From: Naematelia aurantialba
Lineage: Eukaryota > Basidiomycota > Tremellomycetes > Tremellales > Naemateliaceae
Direction of reading: 5' to 3'
Length of the DNA stretch: 64,000 nucleotides
Assembly: GCA_021527695.1 (NCBI GenBank)
Contig: JAKFAO010000010.1
Span: forward strand, 682,001-746,000
The notes under the pieces were generated by a model. That model was not told where the DNA came from and searched no databases. It saw only the letters and a list, made by a program, of their open reading frames with translations. This document shows positions 1-11,372 of this stretch, piece by piece. Position 1 is the stretch's first letter; each line of letters starts with the position of its first letter. Position numbers and translations under genes: made by a program.

Positions 1-2111
1 TCCTGTCCGCAGCGCTCGACCTCGTTCCCGCATCGACGCCCAAAGGCGTCGTGGCATTCTTCAACATCCTCCCGGCCCTGCTCACAAAGGTGGCCTGGCC
101 GTTGATCTCCAACGGTCAGATCCAGTATGCTCGCCGCGTCGGGTTCTGTACTGGCTGCAGCTGGCTCGGCATCATCGTGAGCACCTTCAGCACTGGCAAC
201 AGTACGAGTACCTTGCCTCGTCGCTTCATTCGTCCTTTGGCGATCTGCGATCTGCCATCTCCTTCTCCGCCACTCTGCTCTGTGTCCCGCAATTGATTAG
301 CGCTGATCCATTCGTTCAGATTATTGCCCTGTCATCCGGACTATGGCCGAGACTCTTCGGCATCTCCCTAGCATCGCTGTCCTCTGGACTGGGCGAGCTC
401 ACTTTTCTCCAACTGACCACGACACTCCCAAACAGGGCTTCATCCAAGACTGCTCTTGGCGCGTGGTCGTCTGGGACTGGAGCGGCTGGCATCGCAGGGG
501 CAGGGTTGTGGTGGCTCCTCCGTGGTCTTGGGGTGAAAGGCGGCCTGGGTATATCTAGTGTAAGCTGCGCTCACTCACCGTAGCCACCGCAGCCACCTTG
601 CTACCGCCCCTCATGAGCAAACACAGACAATCAGGGTCGCGCTGAACTCGTCTGTGATAGTTACTTCCCCTGTTCTTCCCGCTCACCTACTTGGTTCTCC
701 TCCCGCCGTTCTCGCATCTCCAAAACCCAGCGTCGCAGAGGGGATACAAACCGCTCCCCACTTCGATCGTGACGCCAGTTCCCGAATCCATCTCGCCAAT
801 GTCGATCGTCATCTCGCTCCCCGAGCCCCGTTCTGGCTCGGAAGCGGAACCGGGCCAACGCGAGGCCAAGCGCATCGAGCTTCACCTCTCGGGGTCAGAG
901 AAGATCCAGCTGCTCAAGCCGCTCGTCGTGCGGTACATGCTGCCCCTTTGCGCAGTATATATTGAAGAATACGTGATCAACTCGGTCAGTCGGAGCGACG
1001 TCTCGTCTCTCCCTCTGTAGCTTTGACTCGGGTCTGACTGATGCACCAATAGGGCGTCGCACCGACATTAGTCTTTCCTCTGCCTACGTCGGGCGTCTGG
1101 TCGACGCTGTTCAAGTCTCCTCGAGACTACTATCCTTTCTGGTCCTTGACCTGTATGTTTACTTCATTTTCATCAACGGCCGTCATGTACACCAAGGGAC
1201 CGGGCTCCTTGGAGTCATTTGATCCTTTTGCCTTGAGGAGTCCTAGTGCTAGCGAGGTTGCACGCGCCCGATGTGACGTTATGATGCTGTGCCGATGTGA
1301 CGCTGTGACGGCTTTACTATGGCAAGGTGACGGTGACGATGTCGTGTCGCGTCGGCGTGGAGGATACTACGTCGTGGACACTGACGAGACTTCTCTCCAG
1401 ACCAGACCTTTGTGTTCCTCTCGCGCTCGTCGCTATCGCTCGGCCTCCCCGCCCTTCCACGGCGGTACCTCCCGCTCCCCAGCATCATCCAGTTCCTCAT
1501 CCTCGCCCTGCTGAGCCTCCAGGCCTCGCACTTCCTCTTCTCGGCGCCGCCCTACACGCCGCCGGCGGACCCGCCCGCGTCCGGCGTAGACCGGAGCATC
1601 ACGATTGTCTTTCTCCTCATGTGCCTCGAGGGGCTGTGTGGCGGCTCGGCCTACGTCAATACGTTCTACCACGTCGGTCATGAAGGAGAACGAGAACGAG
1701 AACGAGAACGAGAACGAGAACGAGAAGGAGACGGAGAGGGAGAGGGAGCAGGACACGAACACGAACATGGAGGAGTAGGAGAGGCGGGACTGAGACACAA
1801 GATGGGGAAAGAGTTCCGTATAGGCGCTGTAGGCGCTGCAGACTCTTGTGGTGAGTTCTCTTGCCTGTCCTCGATCGTCGATCGTCAGGCCCAGGCCTCG
1901 GGTCTCAATCCGCTGGCCTCTGGCCTCAGTTAAGGCCGCGGTCCTCTATCCTGGTCCTCACCCCTCCAGTCTCATGATACTACTGCACCCTCGCTGCCAG
2001 AACACTCACGACCCAGGGATCTTGTTCGCATCGCTCATTTCCATGCCGGTCGAGGTGGCGCTGTGCAATGCCCAGGTCGACAGGGGCCGGTCAACCTGTC
2101 GCGATCTGTAG
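1..2111 (+). CDS. BTN1: CLN3/battenin (Btn1) lysosomal/vacuolar membrane protein, 5' truncated
   Basis: Polytopic vacuolar/lysosomal membrane protein of the CLN3 (Batten disease) family, linked in yeast to vacuolar pH and amino-acid homeostasis. The start lies outside the window; reading begins in frame near the family's 'VPxSTPKG' segment. My exons are up to 176, 320-559, 661-984, 1053-1152, 1401-1850 and 2017-2111. Seen: KVAWPLISNGQIQYARR, SSGLGELTFLQLTT, AWSSGTGAAG, VRYMLPLCAVYIEEY, TFVFLSRSSLSLGLP and LEGLCGGSAYVNTF, in the order known for CLN3 with several hydrophobic helices between them. The C-terminal part, EFRIGAVGAADS then the short last exon (SMPVEVALCNAQV), is also typical. An odd feature is a Glu-Arg dipeptide repeat from a hexanucleotide run near 1687. 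Stop TAG at 2109-2111. Identity is certain; splice sites are inferred. Confidence 0.93.
1683..1745 (+). repeat. GAACGA hexanucleotide run inside CLN3 coding sequence
   Basis: About six near-perfect copies of a GAACGA-type unit grade into GGAGAC/GGAGAG copies. In frame they encode alternating Glu-Arg, then Glu-Gly. They sit in the variable hydrophilic loop before the last conserved CLN3 segment, so length changes would be tolerated in frame. Confidence 0.85.
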
Positions 2112-2229
2112 TGAATCATTCCACGGCAGCAGTAGACATCCTCCATGCATCTCCGACAACAGAGTTGTTCAATGGTCCAGCTGTGCGCTGTGCCTCTGCG
2201 TATTCATCTGAAATGTATGACTGCGCATC

Positions 2230-2515
2230 TCATTTGCATCTGTGTTCTGTGCATCTGTGCATATGGTCTGTGTATCTGTGCATATGGTCTGTGCATCTGT
2301 GCGTCCATGCGGCTGCACGGATAGTCTACTGGTCGTAGATCGGGTCCACCTTGAACATGTCGACTTTGTCATGGTCAAACTTCAACGGCTCATCCCCGCT
2401 GCACCCACGTCAGCTGACCATTTCGACCGTATCGACAATCTCGACTATCGACCGTATCGACAGTCCCGACTATCGACCGTACTGACAACCTCGACTATCG
2501 ACCATATACAGCCCC
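2230..2515. repeat. Two short tandem repeats between the converging CLN3 and GUS1 genes
   Basis: Two arrays fill most of the 420-nt tail-to-tail gap. At about 2235-2312 a unit like CTGTGCATATGGTCTGTG occurs three to four times. At about 2415-2510 a unit with CGACTATCGACCGTAT occurs about three times with substitutions. I see no ORF of value or RNA gene in this gap; both 3' UTRs must lie here. Confidence 0.75.
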
Positions 2516-2531
2516 GCACGAAGGACGCTCA

Positions 2532-5500
2532 CTATATCTTGTCTGCCTCGAACATCTTGACCTGCGTGGCGCTTGTACTTGGTGCGGCAGCAGGCGGCGC
2601 CTTGGCTTTCGGTGCGGTCTTGCCCCATGATCCGCCCTTTGCACCTCCGGCAGGCTTGGTGACTGCCTTTGGTGTGGCTTTGAGCGTGACAGTCTGTAAA
2701 CGGCCACTGCGTTGCTCGTCAGCCAGTGCTGCTTGCTACCGCAAAGACCGCAAGAATAGAGGGTAGAGGTGCGGGGTTGAGGGTTGAGGGTAGAGGATAG
2801 GGGGTCGAGGTAGAGGGTGAGGATAGGGGGTCGAGGTAGAGGGTGATGATTGAGGCGAGGGGTAGAGGGTAGACACTCTACTCACTCTGGGATGAATCCA
2901 AACTCCATTCTTCCCTCTGAATCCTTCGTCCCCTGGCAGATATAGAACCCCTTCCTCTCAAACTGTATGATATCCCACTTCTGCAGCCCCGCCACCTCGG
3001 CACTCGCCAGCGCCTTGACCCGGTACTCCGTCTGGGGGTTGATGATATCCTCCAACGCATCGTCTTCTTCCAGCTTCTTTTTGGTGATGAGGTAGTCGTA
3101 CTCTATCAGCGTAACGGGAACGAGCGAGTGCTTCTCTGTCGGCGCAGATAGCCATGTGACCTTCTTGGAGGTTTTCTTGAAATCGCCCGCGAGGTGAAGG
3201 TCGAGTGTGAGGGAGGTCACTTCGCCGGACGCAGCGGTGTCTTTGGCAGTGACAAATGCGTTTCCCCAGTCCATCACCGTGATCTGACGCTTTGTCAGTA
3301 ACCTTGCGCTAGATAGGCAAGGAGTGGGAGCATGGACTCGCCTCTTCATTGTCACCGAACGACGCGGCATCCTCTTGTTCGATCAAGAGTTTGGACGAGA
3401 AGACGACCGGCTTCTCGCCGACATCTGGGTTCTTCTTGTGTAACGGCTTGGAAACGACCTCCTCTTCCTCGGTATCCCGGCCCTTGACATCGACCGTCAC
3501 TCTATTTTTATGAGCTGTCTCAGTATACTTTGGATGGCGCTCACATTTTGTCCTCTGCAATCGCCCAGTAGCGAGGAGCAATAGGGTCGATGACTCGCTT
3601 GTTCATGGTCCAGATTCCATCCCACTCGAGCTGCATTTGCATCTGCGATGCGCCCTGGCTGATAATGTAGTCCTTGAGGCCCTTGACCGTCATACCCCGT
3701 GCTCGAATACCTTGAGGTCATGAGTCAGCTCAGACGCCTTCCGGTTCGATGCACAACGCACCTCGGACAGTCGGGAAGCGGGGATCATCCCAGCCCTTGA
3801 CCACGCCTCGTTCGATGAGGTACTTCAGCTTTCGCTTAGACAGCACGGTGTACACGAAGTCTATACGACTGAAGGATGTCAGCTTGGACAGCCCCTTTGA
3901 GCTATGCGGACCCCACCTGAAGTCAAAGATCTCGATCTTGGGGAAGCCAAGTCGCTCCAGGAACCACTGATACTGCTCGTGCCGGGCATAGTACTCGTTG
4001 GCTCGCAGAGCGTGAGTGACACCATCAATATGGTCGATAATAGGGCAAGCAAGGTCGTATGTGGGATATGCCTTGTACTTTGTTCTTTATGCCCGTCAGC
4101 TCTGACTCCAGTTGGCTGTGGGAATGACTGACCCAGTGATATGGTGCGATCCCTCCACGTATCGGTACACAACTGGATCCCGCATCGATCCATTCTTGTG
4201 TTTGTAGTCGATCTTAGCCCTGCCACTCCACTTTCTTCCCTTCTCACTACCCGTAAGCAGCTCGCGGAACCGGGCGAGGTTGTCTTCGATGGACGCATCT
4301 CGGTTCTTTGAAGGGATCTCTGCTCGACGCTGCTCTTTCACCTTGGCATAGTTCAGCAAGGTTGCAATACGCTCGAAAACGTATGACGAACCGTCTCTCC
4401 GTCAGTGTCGTCCATGTACATGTCTCCCTGCTTGATAAGTCGCTCGGTGTGCTCCTGGATCTTGTCAAAGTGGTCGGAAGTATGGACAATCTTGTCGTAG
4501 TTGATCTCAATCATCTTGAGATCCTCCTGAATGGTCGTCTCAAACTCGCCCTGCCCAAGCGTCAACGCAGCTCAAATATCATACGAGACTGTCACTCACC
4601 TCCTCTTTCAACGGGTTGGTGTCATCGAATCGCAAGATGTACGTCCCCTGATATTGGTCCGCCAGGAATCGGTTTAGGATAGCCGCCTTGAGATGACCGA
4701 TATGTAGATATCCTGATGGTTCAGGCGCTGTCCTCTATCAGCTTTGCATGTTTCTGGTGGACACAGGAACAGAGACAGGAGAAGCAGACGCACCAAATCG
4801 CACGACGACCTTGCCCGGCACGGCATTAGGAAGAACGACCTCAACAGTCTCCGTGCGCTTTGCCTTCTTCCCCTTGTCCAGCTCTCGCTTGGCGTCAAAC
4901 ACCATCTCGCTCGTCTGCTTTGGCACAGGCAGGGCCTCGACATGCGCCAACCATCGCGAAAGGTGTGGTCGGCCAGGTTTCTTGACCGCCCCCAGAGCCG
5001 GCGTGTTGGCTGGCAACTATCAGCACGGGACATATCTAACGCGTGGAACCGTGCTCCTGCCCTTGGGCAGGCTTCGAGGTCCACACAAGCAGGAGAGGTG
5101 CTACGCACATCGGATTGTTCCCCAGATCACGCAGTCTCCGAACCCGAATCGCGGGCCGGCAAAGTAAGTCCTACATGATATCAATGACTATATCAGACAC
5201 AGCCCCACCTCTCACTCACCTGTAGGCGAGGTAGTCGTCCAGAGCGTCGAGAATGGCCGACACATCCTGAAATGAGCTGGCAGGTTCGAAGAGCGTAGGT
5301 AAAGGAGGTAGGGGGATCTGCTCCAGGTCAATTCCAATCTCGGCTTCATCATTCATTATCAAAGTACGATAGCCACAGACCTCTTTGCCCGGCACTTTGA
5401 GCTCCAACGCCTCCCGGACTTTCTCGGCACCGGCGACGCCCTCGTACTTGATCTCGCCTTGGTCGCCTGCCTCTGCGTCCCAGGAGATCTCGACACCTGC

Positions 5501-5566
5501 AAGCAGCGCGAGAGCAATGAGCGTGTAAGGAGGACTGCTGGAGAGGGGAATGGTGAGAGTCGCCAT
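2532..5566 (-). CDS. GUS1: Glutamyl-tRNA synthetase, cytosolic
   Basis: Class I aminoacyl-tRNA synthetase charging tRNA-Glu in the cytosol. Start [10 protein letters not shown] at 5566-5564 opens a GST-like N-terminal region. The catalytic Rossmann fold follows, with the HIGH motif as [11 protein letters not shown] (about 4690-4710) and [11 protein letters not shown] after it. The KMSKS-equivalent is [10 protein letters not shown] (about 3820-3845), then [14 protein letters not shown]. The anticodon-binding beta-barrels end in FIPDGRLQT and a basic Ala/Lys/Pro tail ([11 protein letters not shown] at 2532-2534). The frame apparently ending near 2882 is an intron donor: GA/gtgagt joined to cag/TGGCCG near 2715 restores FIPDGRLQ. 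That last intron contains a G-rich minisatellite. The gene is head-to-head with the thioesterase gene, about 190-360 nt apart depending on start. Confidence 0.95.
2762..2878. repeat. G-rich minisatellite inside a GUS1 intron
   Basis: The + strand shows reiterated GGGTTGAGGGTAGAGGATA and GGGGGTCGAGGTAGAGGGTG units, the longer one in two almost exact copies. It lies wholly within the last GUS1 intron. Runs of three to five G separated by short spacers are G-quadruplex-like on the + strand; the transcript (minus) carries the C-rich strand. Confidence 0.8.
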
Positions 5567-5757
5567 CGTGATCTTACTCGAGACAAGTCGGCGTAGATGA
5601 AGGATGTAAGAAGAAGAGAAGAAGAGAACAGCAACCACCAAAATGTCAGAGCGAGTAGAGACGCAGCCCACGTGGCAGTTCCGACGGAAGCAATCCCCGT
5701 CCCGTGCGGTCACCAGCTGCCTCTTGTCTTCTGGACACCTTCTCTTGACTCCTCGTA
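5567..5757. promoter_or_regulatory. Shared divergent promoter region GUS1 / thioesterase
   Basis: A gap of only about 190 nt, or up to about 355 nt if the thioesterase starts at 5922, separates two head-to-head start codons. It must hold both 5' leaders and core promoters. No TATA box or other named element is evident. Confidence 0.5.
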
Positions 5758-7181
5758 TGCGATATTCGCTCTGGCGTCTACAGCTCACAGTCGCTGTCGT
5801 TGGAGTCGTGGCCACTGGTTTGGTGCTCTACTACCTCGTTCCCTCTATCCGTATCTCTCTAGCCCCGTCCTCGCATTCTCCCTCTCTGCCCAGCCCGCCT
5901 AGTGCACCAGCACCAGCCGAGATGGCAGCCACGCTCAAGCACCTCAAGGTCGCGCCCAAGGCAGATCATACCGCGACTGTCATCTTTCTTCATGTACGTG
6001 ATGAGTTTGAGAATGACGGGAGGTCCTGATTTGTCTACAGGGACTAGGAGATAGTGGCCATGGATGGCTACCGGTCGCCAAAATGCTCTGGCCGTCGTTT
6101 CCGCATGTCAAATGGATCCTGCCTCACGCACCCGCCATCCCAATAACGATCAATGGTGGTGCGTGATTTGTCTCTACTTTCAGACCCAGTCTCCAGTCTG
6201 CCAATCCCCAGCCCCCAGTATCCAGTCTCCTTCTTGCGATCTTTAGCCTCTTGAGCGTCGTTCTATTCCCGCTAAAACCAGACAGGCATGTCAATGCCAG
6301 GGTGGTTCGACCTCTCCACGCTCGACAAGCTCTCCGACTCAAACTACGACGACGAAAAAGGCCTCCTTGCCAGCGTCGCAGCGGTGGACGCGCTGATCCA
6401 AGCCGAGGTGGACAGCGGGGTGCCGGAGAGCCGGATCATCCTCGGTGGTTTCTCGCAGGGCGGGGCAGTAGCGATCTTGAGTGCGCTCACGACAAAGCGC
6501 AAGTTGGCAGGAGTGGCAGCGTTGAGTACTTGGGTGCCGCTGAATCACAAGGTCCCGCAGGTACGTTTGAGTTTCCGTTTGCCAGCCGAGTTTTCGTCTG
6601 CTGCTAGCCGAGCTTTTCTTCTTCTTTGACAGCCGAGCTTTTTCCCTGCCGTCAAGGTCTCTATTGCCTCACCGACAACCTCTTTATATAACTTGAATGT
6701 CAACTTTTGTCATTGCCGCCTTCTTCAAATTCTTCCGTTGCGTTGTGGCTGACGAGGCAGATGCTGAGTCCGCATGCGCGAGAGACGCCTATATTCTGGG
6801 GTCATGGAAAGGACGACCCAGTCGTCAACTACGCCTGTGAGCTCCGTTCCTTTTCCTGTCATCTGCCGCGTCATCGCGACGTCAAGCTCAGGATCCCACC
6901 ACATCGTCACATTACTTAGGATCCCGCCACATCGTCACATTACACTATATAATATATATGCTACATATCACGTCCCACATCGTCACATTGCACTACTGAT
7001 CCAACCAGTCGGAGTCATGTCGATAGAGCTCCTGAAGAAGCTCGGCTACCCTACGGTCCCAGCCGGCCACGCATTCGCCCGGCCAGGTCTTCGATTCGAG
7101 AGTTATCCAGGACTCGGCCATTCGTCTAGTCCCGAGGAGATTGACCACCTCAAAGCGTGGTTAACAGAGGCGCTCAAGTGA
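5758..7181 (+). CDS. APT1: Acyl-protein thioesterase 1 (palmitoyl-protein hydrolase)
   Basis: Alpha/beta-hydrolase removing palmitate from proteins. Exon ends are 5993, 6041-6158, 6286-6560, 6761-6836 and 7009-7181. Seen: VIFLHGLGDSGHGW (oxyanion region), nucleophile Ser in LGGFSQGGAVA (about 6440-6465), Asp in WGHGKDDPVV and His in YPGLGHSSSPEE. The triad is complete. The conventional family start corresponds to MAATLKHLKVAP at 5922. The same frame is open upstream, and ATG 5758 (MRYSLWRLQL) would add one clear membrane-spanning helix (TVAVVGVVATGLVLYYLV) and a Pro/Ser linker. I list 5758 but the start is unsettled; ATG 5643 is also possible. The last intron (6837-7008) holds a repeat. The 3' end meets or slightly overlaps the 3' end of LEA1. 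Confidence 0.92.
6885..6995 (+). repeat. CACATCGTCACATT repeat inside the last APT1 intron
   Basis: Three copies of CACATCGTCACATT, two within a longer GGATCCC(A/G)C unit, lie in intron 6837-7008. A short AT-rich stretch (TATATAATATATATG) separates copies two and three. Confidence 0.8.
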
Positions 7182-8534
7182 TTGTCTTGGATCTCGTATG
7201 CCGTATTCTGCAATGTAGCGGCACCATATATTCTGCGACGTATGAGGCATGATATATTTGCAAGGTGCAGCATGACGTCCTCAGTAATATGCAGCTTGCC
7301 ATGTTCTGCAGATGCAGCATGACATACTCCCCGGCGTATGCAGCGTGTGACATATCCTGTGATCTACAAACACCTTGGACCCTCCACCACCTCATGCAGC
7401 CACCGCCTCGCCGTTTGCTGGCACGTCCATGCCCCCTTCTGGGACCAGACCATCCGCCAGCATCCGCTCTAGCTTGCGCACCTCGTCTGCTGTATTCGCC
7501 CGCGTGAGCGCCTCAACCACCCGCCGCTTCTCATCTGGAGTCATCAACCGGCCCTTGCCGCCCTTCCCTGTCGCCCCAGTCTTTATTGACGCCGCGAACG
7601 ACGCGCCAGGGACGGAAGAGGTCGTGGGGACAGAAAGCTGGTGTGCGAGCGCGTTTGGGAGAGTCGTCAGGGGATCCGTGAACTTTTTGCGCGCAGATTC
7701 GCGTTCTGCGTCTTTTATCCGCGTGAAATCGAGGGTATGGAGTTTGCCATTTGCAACCTGCGACGCTGATCAGCTGGTGACAGAGTCAATGCGACGCGGC
7801 ACGAACCTTCCAGATTACGAATTCCCGATAATGCTCGTGCGAGGTGACGGGGTTGCCTCTTAATGAGAGATGCCGTAAGTTGGCGAGGTCACCAAGAGGT
7901 ACAAGGGTCGCAAGGGAGGAGATGGCGTTGTCAGTCAGGACTGCAGAGATATCAGCCTTCTTAAGTTTCTTCTCTCCGCGACGACTCTTCTCTCCGGTGA
8001 TCCCTCCAACTAACCTAGGGATGTGAGGTTGGGGATCTGCATCGCATTGTCAGCATCATTTCATGAGAGGAGTGACGACTCACATTTGAGGGGAGAGAAG
8101 GGGCGATGGATGAGATTTGATTTTGAGCGGCATGGAGCGATATTAACCGTGATGCTACGAGTAGTCAGCTTGCGAACCTTTCAGAACAACAGCTGACTCT
8201 GCGGTATATTGCTCAACACGGTGAGAGAGTTGTCATTCAGATTCAGTGTGTCATAGCCTCCCTGGTGCGCCGCCAAGTTTTCAATCACGGGAATCTGCAG
8301 CCCTTCGCGCCGTCAGCTTGACCTTTATAAAGACAGTCGCTCTCCACCTACCTCTCAGGTCCAACTCTCGCTCTTTCAATGGGTTCAGGTGCTGATTAAT
8401 GTTCAGACGTGACGTTGGCTGTACAAGAGAGAGAACGACTCACGGATGGTGCTTTCGAGACAAACTAAGGGGAATGCAGGTCAGGCGACTGCAACTCGAG
8501 GATATGAGATGCTCACCTCGGGCGTCAATCTCAT
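7174..8534 (-). CDS. LEA1: U2 small nuclear ribonucleoprotein A' (Lea1-like)
   Basis: Leucine-rich-repeat protein of the U2 snRNP, partner of U2B''. ATG at 8534 gives MRLTPE; six or more short introns follow. Joined reading gives [86 protein letters not shown] and HEHYREFVIWKV. The LRR series and the cap segment VANGKLHTLDFTRIKDAER are characteristic. The C-terminal module is MTPDEKRRVVEALTRA with VRKLERMLADG. The conserved protein effectively ends about 7390. In frame it runs on through a poor-quality Cys/Met-rich tail to a stop at 7174, overlapping the APT1 3' end, so a 3' splice or another end is likely. Identity is strong, the last about 70 residues doubtful. Confidence 0.87.
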
Positions 8535-8888
8535 GATGCGCGGCCAATCCTTTTCAGTCCAGACTCAGATGTCCACCTCTGCAGTACCCTTTTGCCGAGT
8601 CGCTGTTCTTTTTGTGGGTATCTTTGGATGCGTGTTCAACGACAATGACAGCTGCTCGACTACCTTGCACTACTGACAGCAATCTTATGCACCAGACAAG
8701 GACGGAAGCAAATCTCACAAGGACAGAGTTATCGCCGAAACGCCGACGTGTGGCGCGGTGCCCCGAGCGCGAGGACGTGTGGACCGTGCTGTGTTCCTTC
8801 AACACGTCGCCTTGCATTCCACTTTGTCTTTCTGCTCTCCTTGTCTTGCCCCTTGCTTGCCATTCCCTCCTGCCTCTGAGTGATCGGA
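8535..8888. promoter_or_regulatory. Divergent promoter region LEA1 / CDC3
   Basis: This 354-nt gap between the U2A' and septin start codons holds no coding signal. The pyrimidine-rich stretch just before the septin ATG (8821-8880, CT-rich) looks like a typical fungal 5' leader or promoter CT block. Confidence 0.45.
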
Positions 8889-10871
8889 ATGGCCGACTCT
8901 TACTACGACCAAGCACCTCTCTCGGCTGGATCTGGCCGAGGAAGCGTCTCGCCCAACGGCGCCTACGGCGACGCAAGGTCCGGTGGCCTGTCGCCCAACG
9001 GACGGGCGGTCAGCCCCAACGCCTCGTACACCAACGGCGGGCCGAACATGAGCATGGTAGGCGTGATGCCTCCCCCAGCTCCTACGGTACAGCGGAAAAA
9101 GCTGGCTAGCTGGGTGGGATTCTCCAACCTCCCCAATCAGGTGCACAGACGCAGCGTGAGGTGCGTACCCGCCTCCATTCTTGCATTGTACAGGCTCTGC
9201 TGGCGCGGGGAATCCAATTCCTCCTGAGATGGTCGGAAAACTGAGCAGAACTGACTGGGGGTAGGCGAGGCTTTCAGTTCACAGCCATGGTAGTTGGTAT
9301 GTCTGGCGCTCAGACCATCAGTGTGTGATCGTGACTGATCGCAAGCGACACAGGCGAGTCCGGGCTCGGCAAGTCGACCCTCATCAACACCCTGTTTGAG
9401 ACCAAGCTGTACGCGCCCAAGGAGTACCCTCCGCCTGGTACCGACAGAGGCAAGACCGTCCAGATTGAGAGCATCAGTGCCGGTGCGTCTCGCCGATGTT
9501 GATGGGAAGGGGCCCGAGCTCACGGGGACCAGATATCGAAGAGAACGGCGTAAGGCTCAAGCTGACCGTCGTCGACACGCCTGGTTTCGGCGACTATGTC
9601 AACAACGACGATAGGTTAGCTGTGACATCGATCCGACATGTGCATCAGCTGACTGGCACAGTTGGAAACCTATCGTCGACAATATCGAAGCGCGCTTTGA
9701 TGCGTATCTTGAGCAAGAGAACCGAGTCAACAGGAAACAGCTCGTCGACAACCGCATCCACGCTTGCATCTACTTTATCCAACCCACCGGTCATTCGTGA
9801 GCTCCTACCTGTTGCTGGCCGGGCCTGGACTCACATCACAGCCTGAAACCCATCGACGTCGAGTTCATGCGACGACTGCATGCCAAAGTCAACCTGATTC
9901 CGGTCATTGCTAAAGCCGACACTTTGACTGAGGAGGAGATTACCCTCTTCAAGCAAAGGGTCAGCTGACTTCTGCTGTGATAGGTCTTTGAGAGAAGACG
10001 AGCTGACTTGTCTCCAGGTGTTGGCAGATATCGCTCATCACGGGATCCGTATCTTCCAGCCCCCGCAGTATGAAAACGAAGATGAGGAGACGATTCAGGA
10101 AAACGAGGAGATCCTCGTACGTTAACTCGCGGCCTATGTGTTGGAGCACGCTGACCTGCGCAGAGCAAGGTACCTTTCGCCGTCGTCGGATCGGATACCC
10201 TGGTTCGCGCGCTGGATGGCCGCCAAGTTCGCGGGCGAGCGTACCCGTGGGGCGTGATCGAGGTCGATAACGAGGACCACTGCGATTTTGTCAAACTCCG
10301 ACAAATGCTTGTGCGCACGCATATGGAGGAGTTGCGTGAACATACCAACGACGTGCTGTACGAGGACTACCGGACCGAGAAGCTGAGGGCAATGGGTGTG
10401 TCCCAGGACGAGAGCGTGTTCAAGGAGACCAAGTAGGCTATCCTTTTAACGTCAGAAATGAGATTGTGGCTCACGTCTTCAGCCCTGCTGTCAAGCAAGC
10501 CGAAGAACGCACTTTGCACGAGGTGAGCCTTACTCTGCTAGCGTCGTGTGCCGATGCTGACGAGTGTAGGCCAAATTGGCAAAGATGGAGGCCGAGATGA
10601 AGATGGTGTTCCAGCAAAAGGTGCAAGAAAAGGAACAAAAGCTCAAGCAGTCGGAAGAGGAGCTCTACGCTCGGCACCGGGAGATGAAAGAGGCTCTGGA
10701 GAAGCAGAAGTTTGAGCTGGACGATAAGAAGAGGCGCGTGGAAAGTGGCAGGCCACTGACACCTGAGAAGGGATCGGTGCGTCTCGTCTCGTCTCTTCTC
10801 ACATTCAGACGATGCCGGGCTTTGAACATGCTGACGGTGGGTAGAAAAAGCGCTTTGGTCTGGGCAAGTAG
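8889..10871 (+). CDS. CDC3: Septin, Cdc3 type
   Basis: GTP-binding filament protein of the septin ring at the bud neck and septum. ATG 8889 ([10 protein letters not shown]) starts a Ser/Gly/Asn-rich N-terminal tail. The septin core follows: polybasic [18 protein letters not shown]-loop [15 protein letters not shown] (G1), VDTPGFGD (G3) and AKAD in [12 protein letters not shown] (G4). The septin unique element is represented by [14 protein letters not shown] and [15 protein letters not shown]. The C-terminus is a long coiled coil ([20 protein letters not shown]) ending FGLGK before TAG at 10869-10871. The motif [11 protein letters not shown] and the family layout place it with Cdc3 rather than Cdc10/11/12. 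About nine short introns; first exon 8889-9160, second 9265-9296. Confidence 0.93.
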
Positions 10872-11372
10872 ATGGACGACGGCTTTGACTTGCCCAGAGG
10901 GACGACGACCTTGTCTAGAGACCGTGGCGATACCCTCCCGTGTGATATCCTTTACGACCCATCATGTGCATATGCCTCTTGAACGATTCCCATCATCTTA
11001 TTACCTATGTTCCTGCTCCTTGCTCCTTGACGATGCGAACGCTGTGCTTGTGAAGAGGGTGCTGAAGAGGGTGCCTGTGAAGATGCATGTATGCACCGCG
11101 TTTCTGTCCGAGTGGAGATGATGTGCTGCGAAGAGTGATTCATGAAACAACGCGACTCGTTACGCTGTCCTTGTGTCCGGGATGTCAGACGATCAAGAGA
11201 CTTGAACTCGCCATACCTCGGACACGTCGACACGTCCCAACATCACTCGACACCTCGAAGACGCTTACTGGGCAGAAATCGACATCTCGTCTGATAATCA
11301 CACTAGAAAATCCCGAATATCATAGCATACGAGCATAACCTCAATATTAGCCGTCCTCCACAATTAGCCGCC
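10872..11372. other. Intergenic, convergent 3' ends of CDC3 and AKR-Rid
   Basis: About 500 nt with no convincing ORF, RNA gene or strong repeat. A small direct repeat (GAAGAGGGTGC twice) lies near 11050. The last part, 11280-11370, is AT-richer and probably holds the polyadenylation signals of both genes. Confidence 0.5.

Noticed and set aside
2878..3060. Stop codon just after GFIPE as the C-terminus of glutamyl-tRNA synthetase
   Set aside because: The GAGTGAGTAG string is an intron donor; splicing to TGGCCG near 2715 restores the conserved FIPDGR and adds a Lys/Ala-rich tail.
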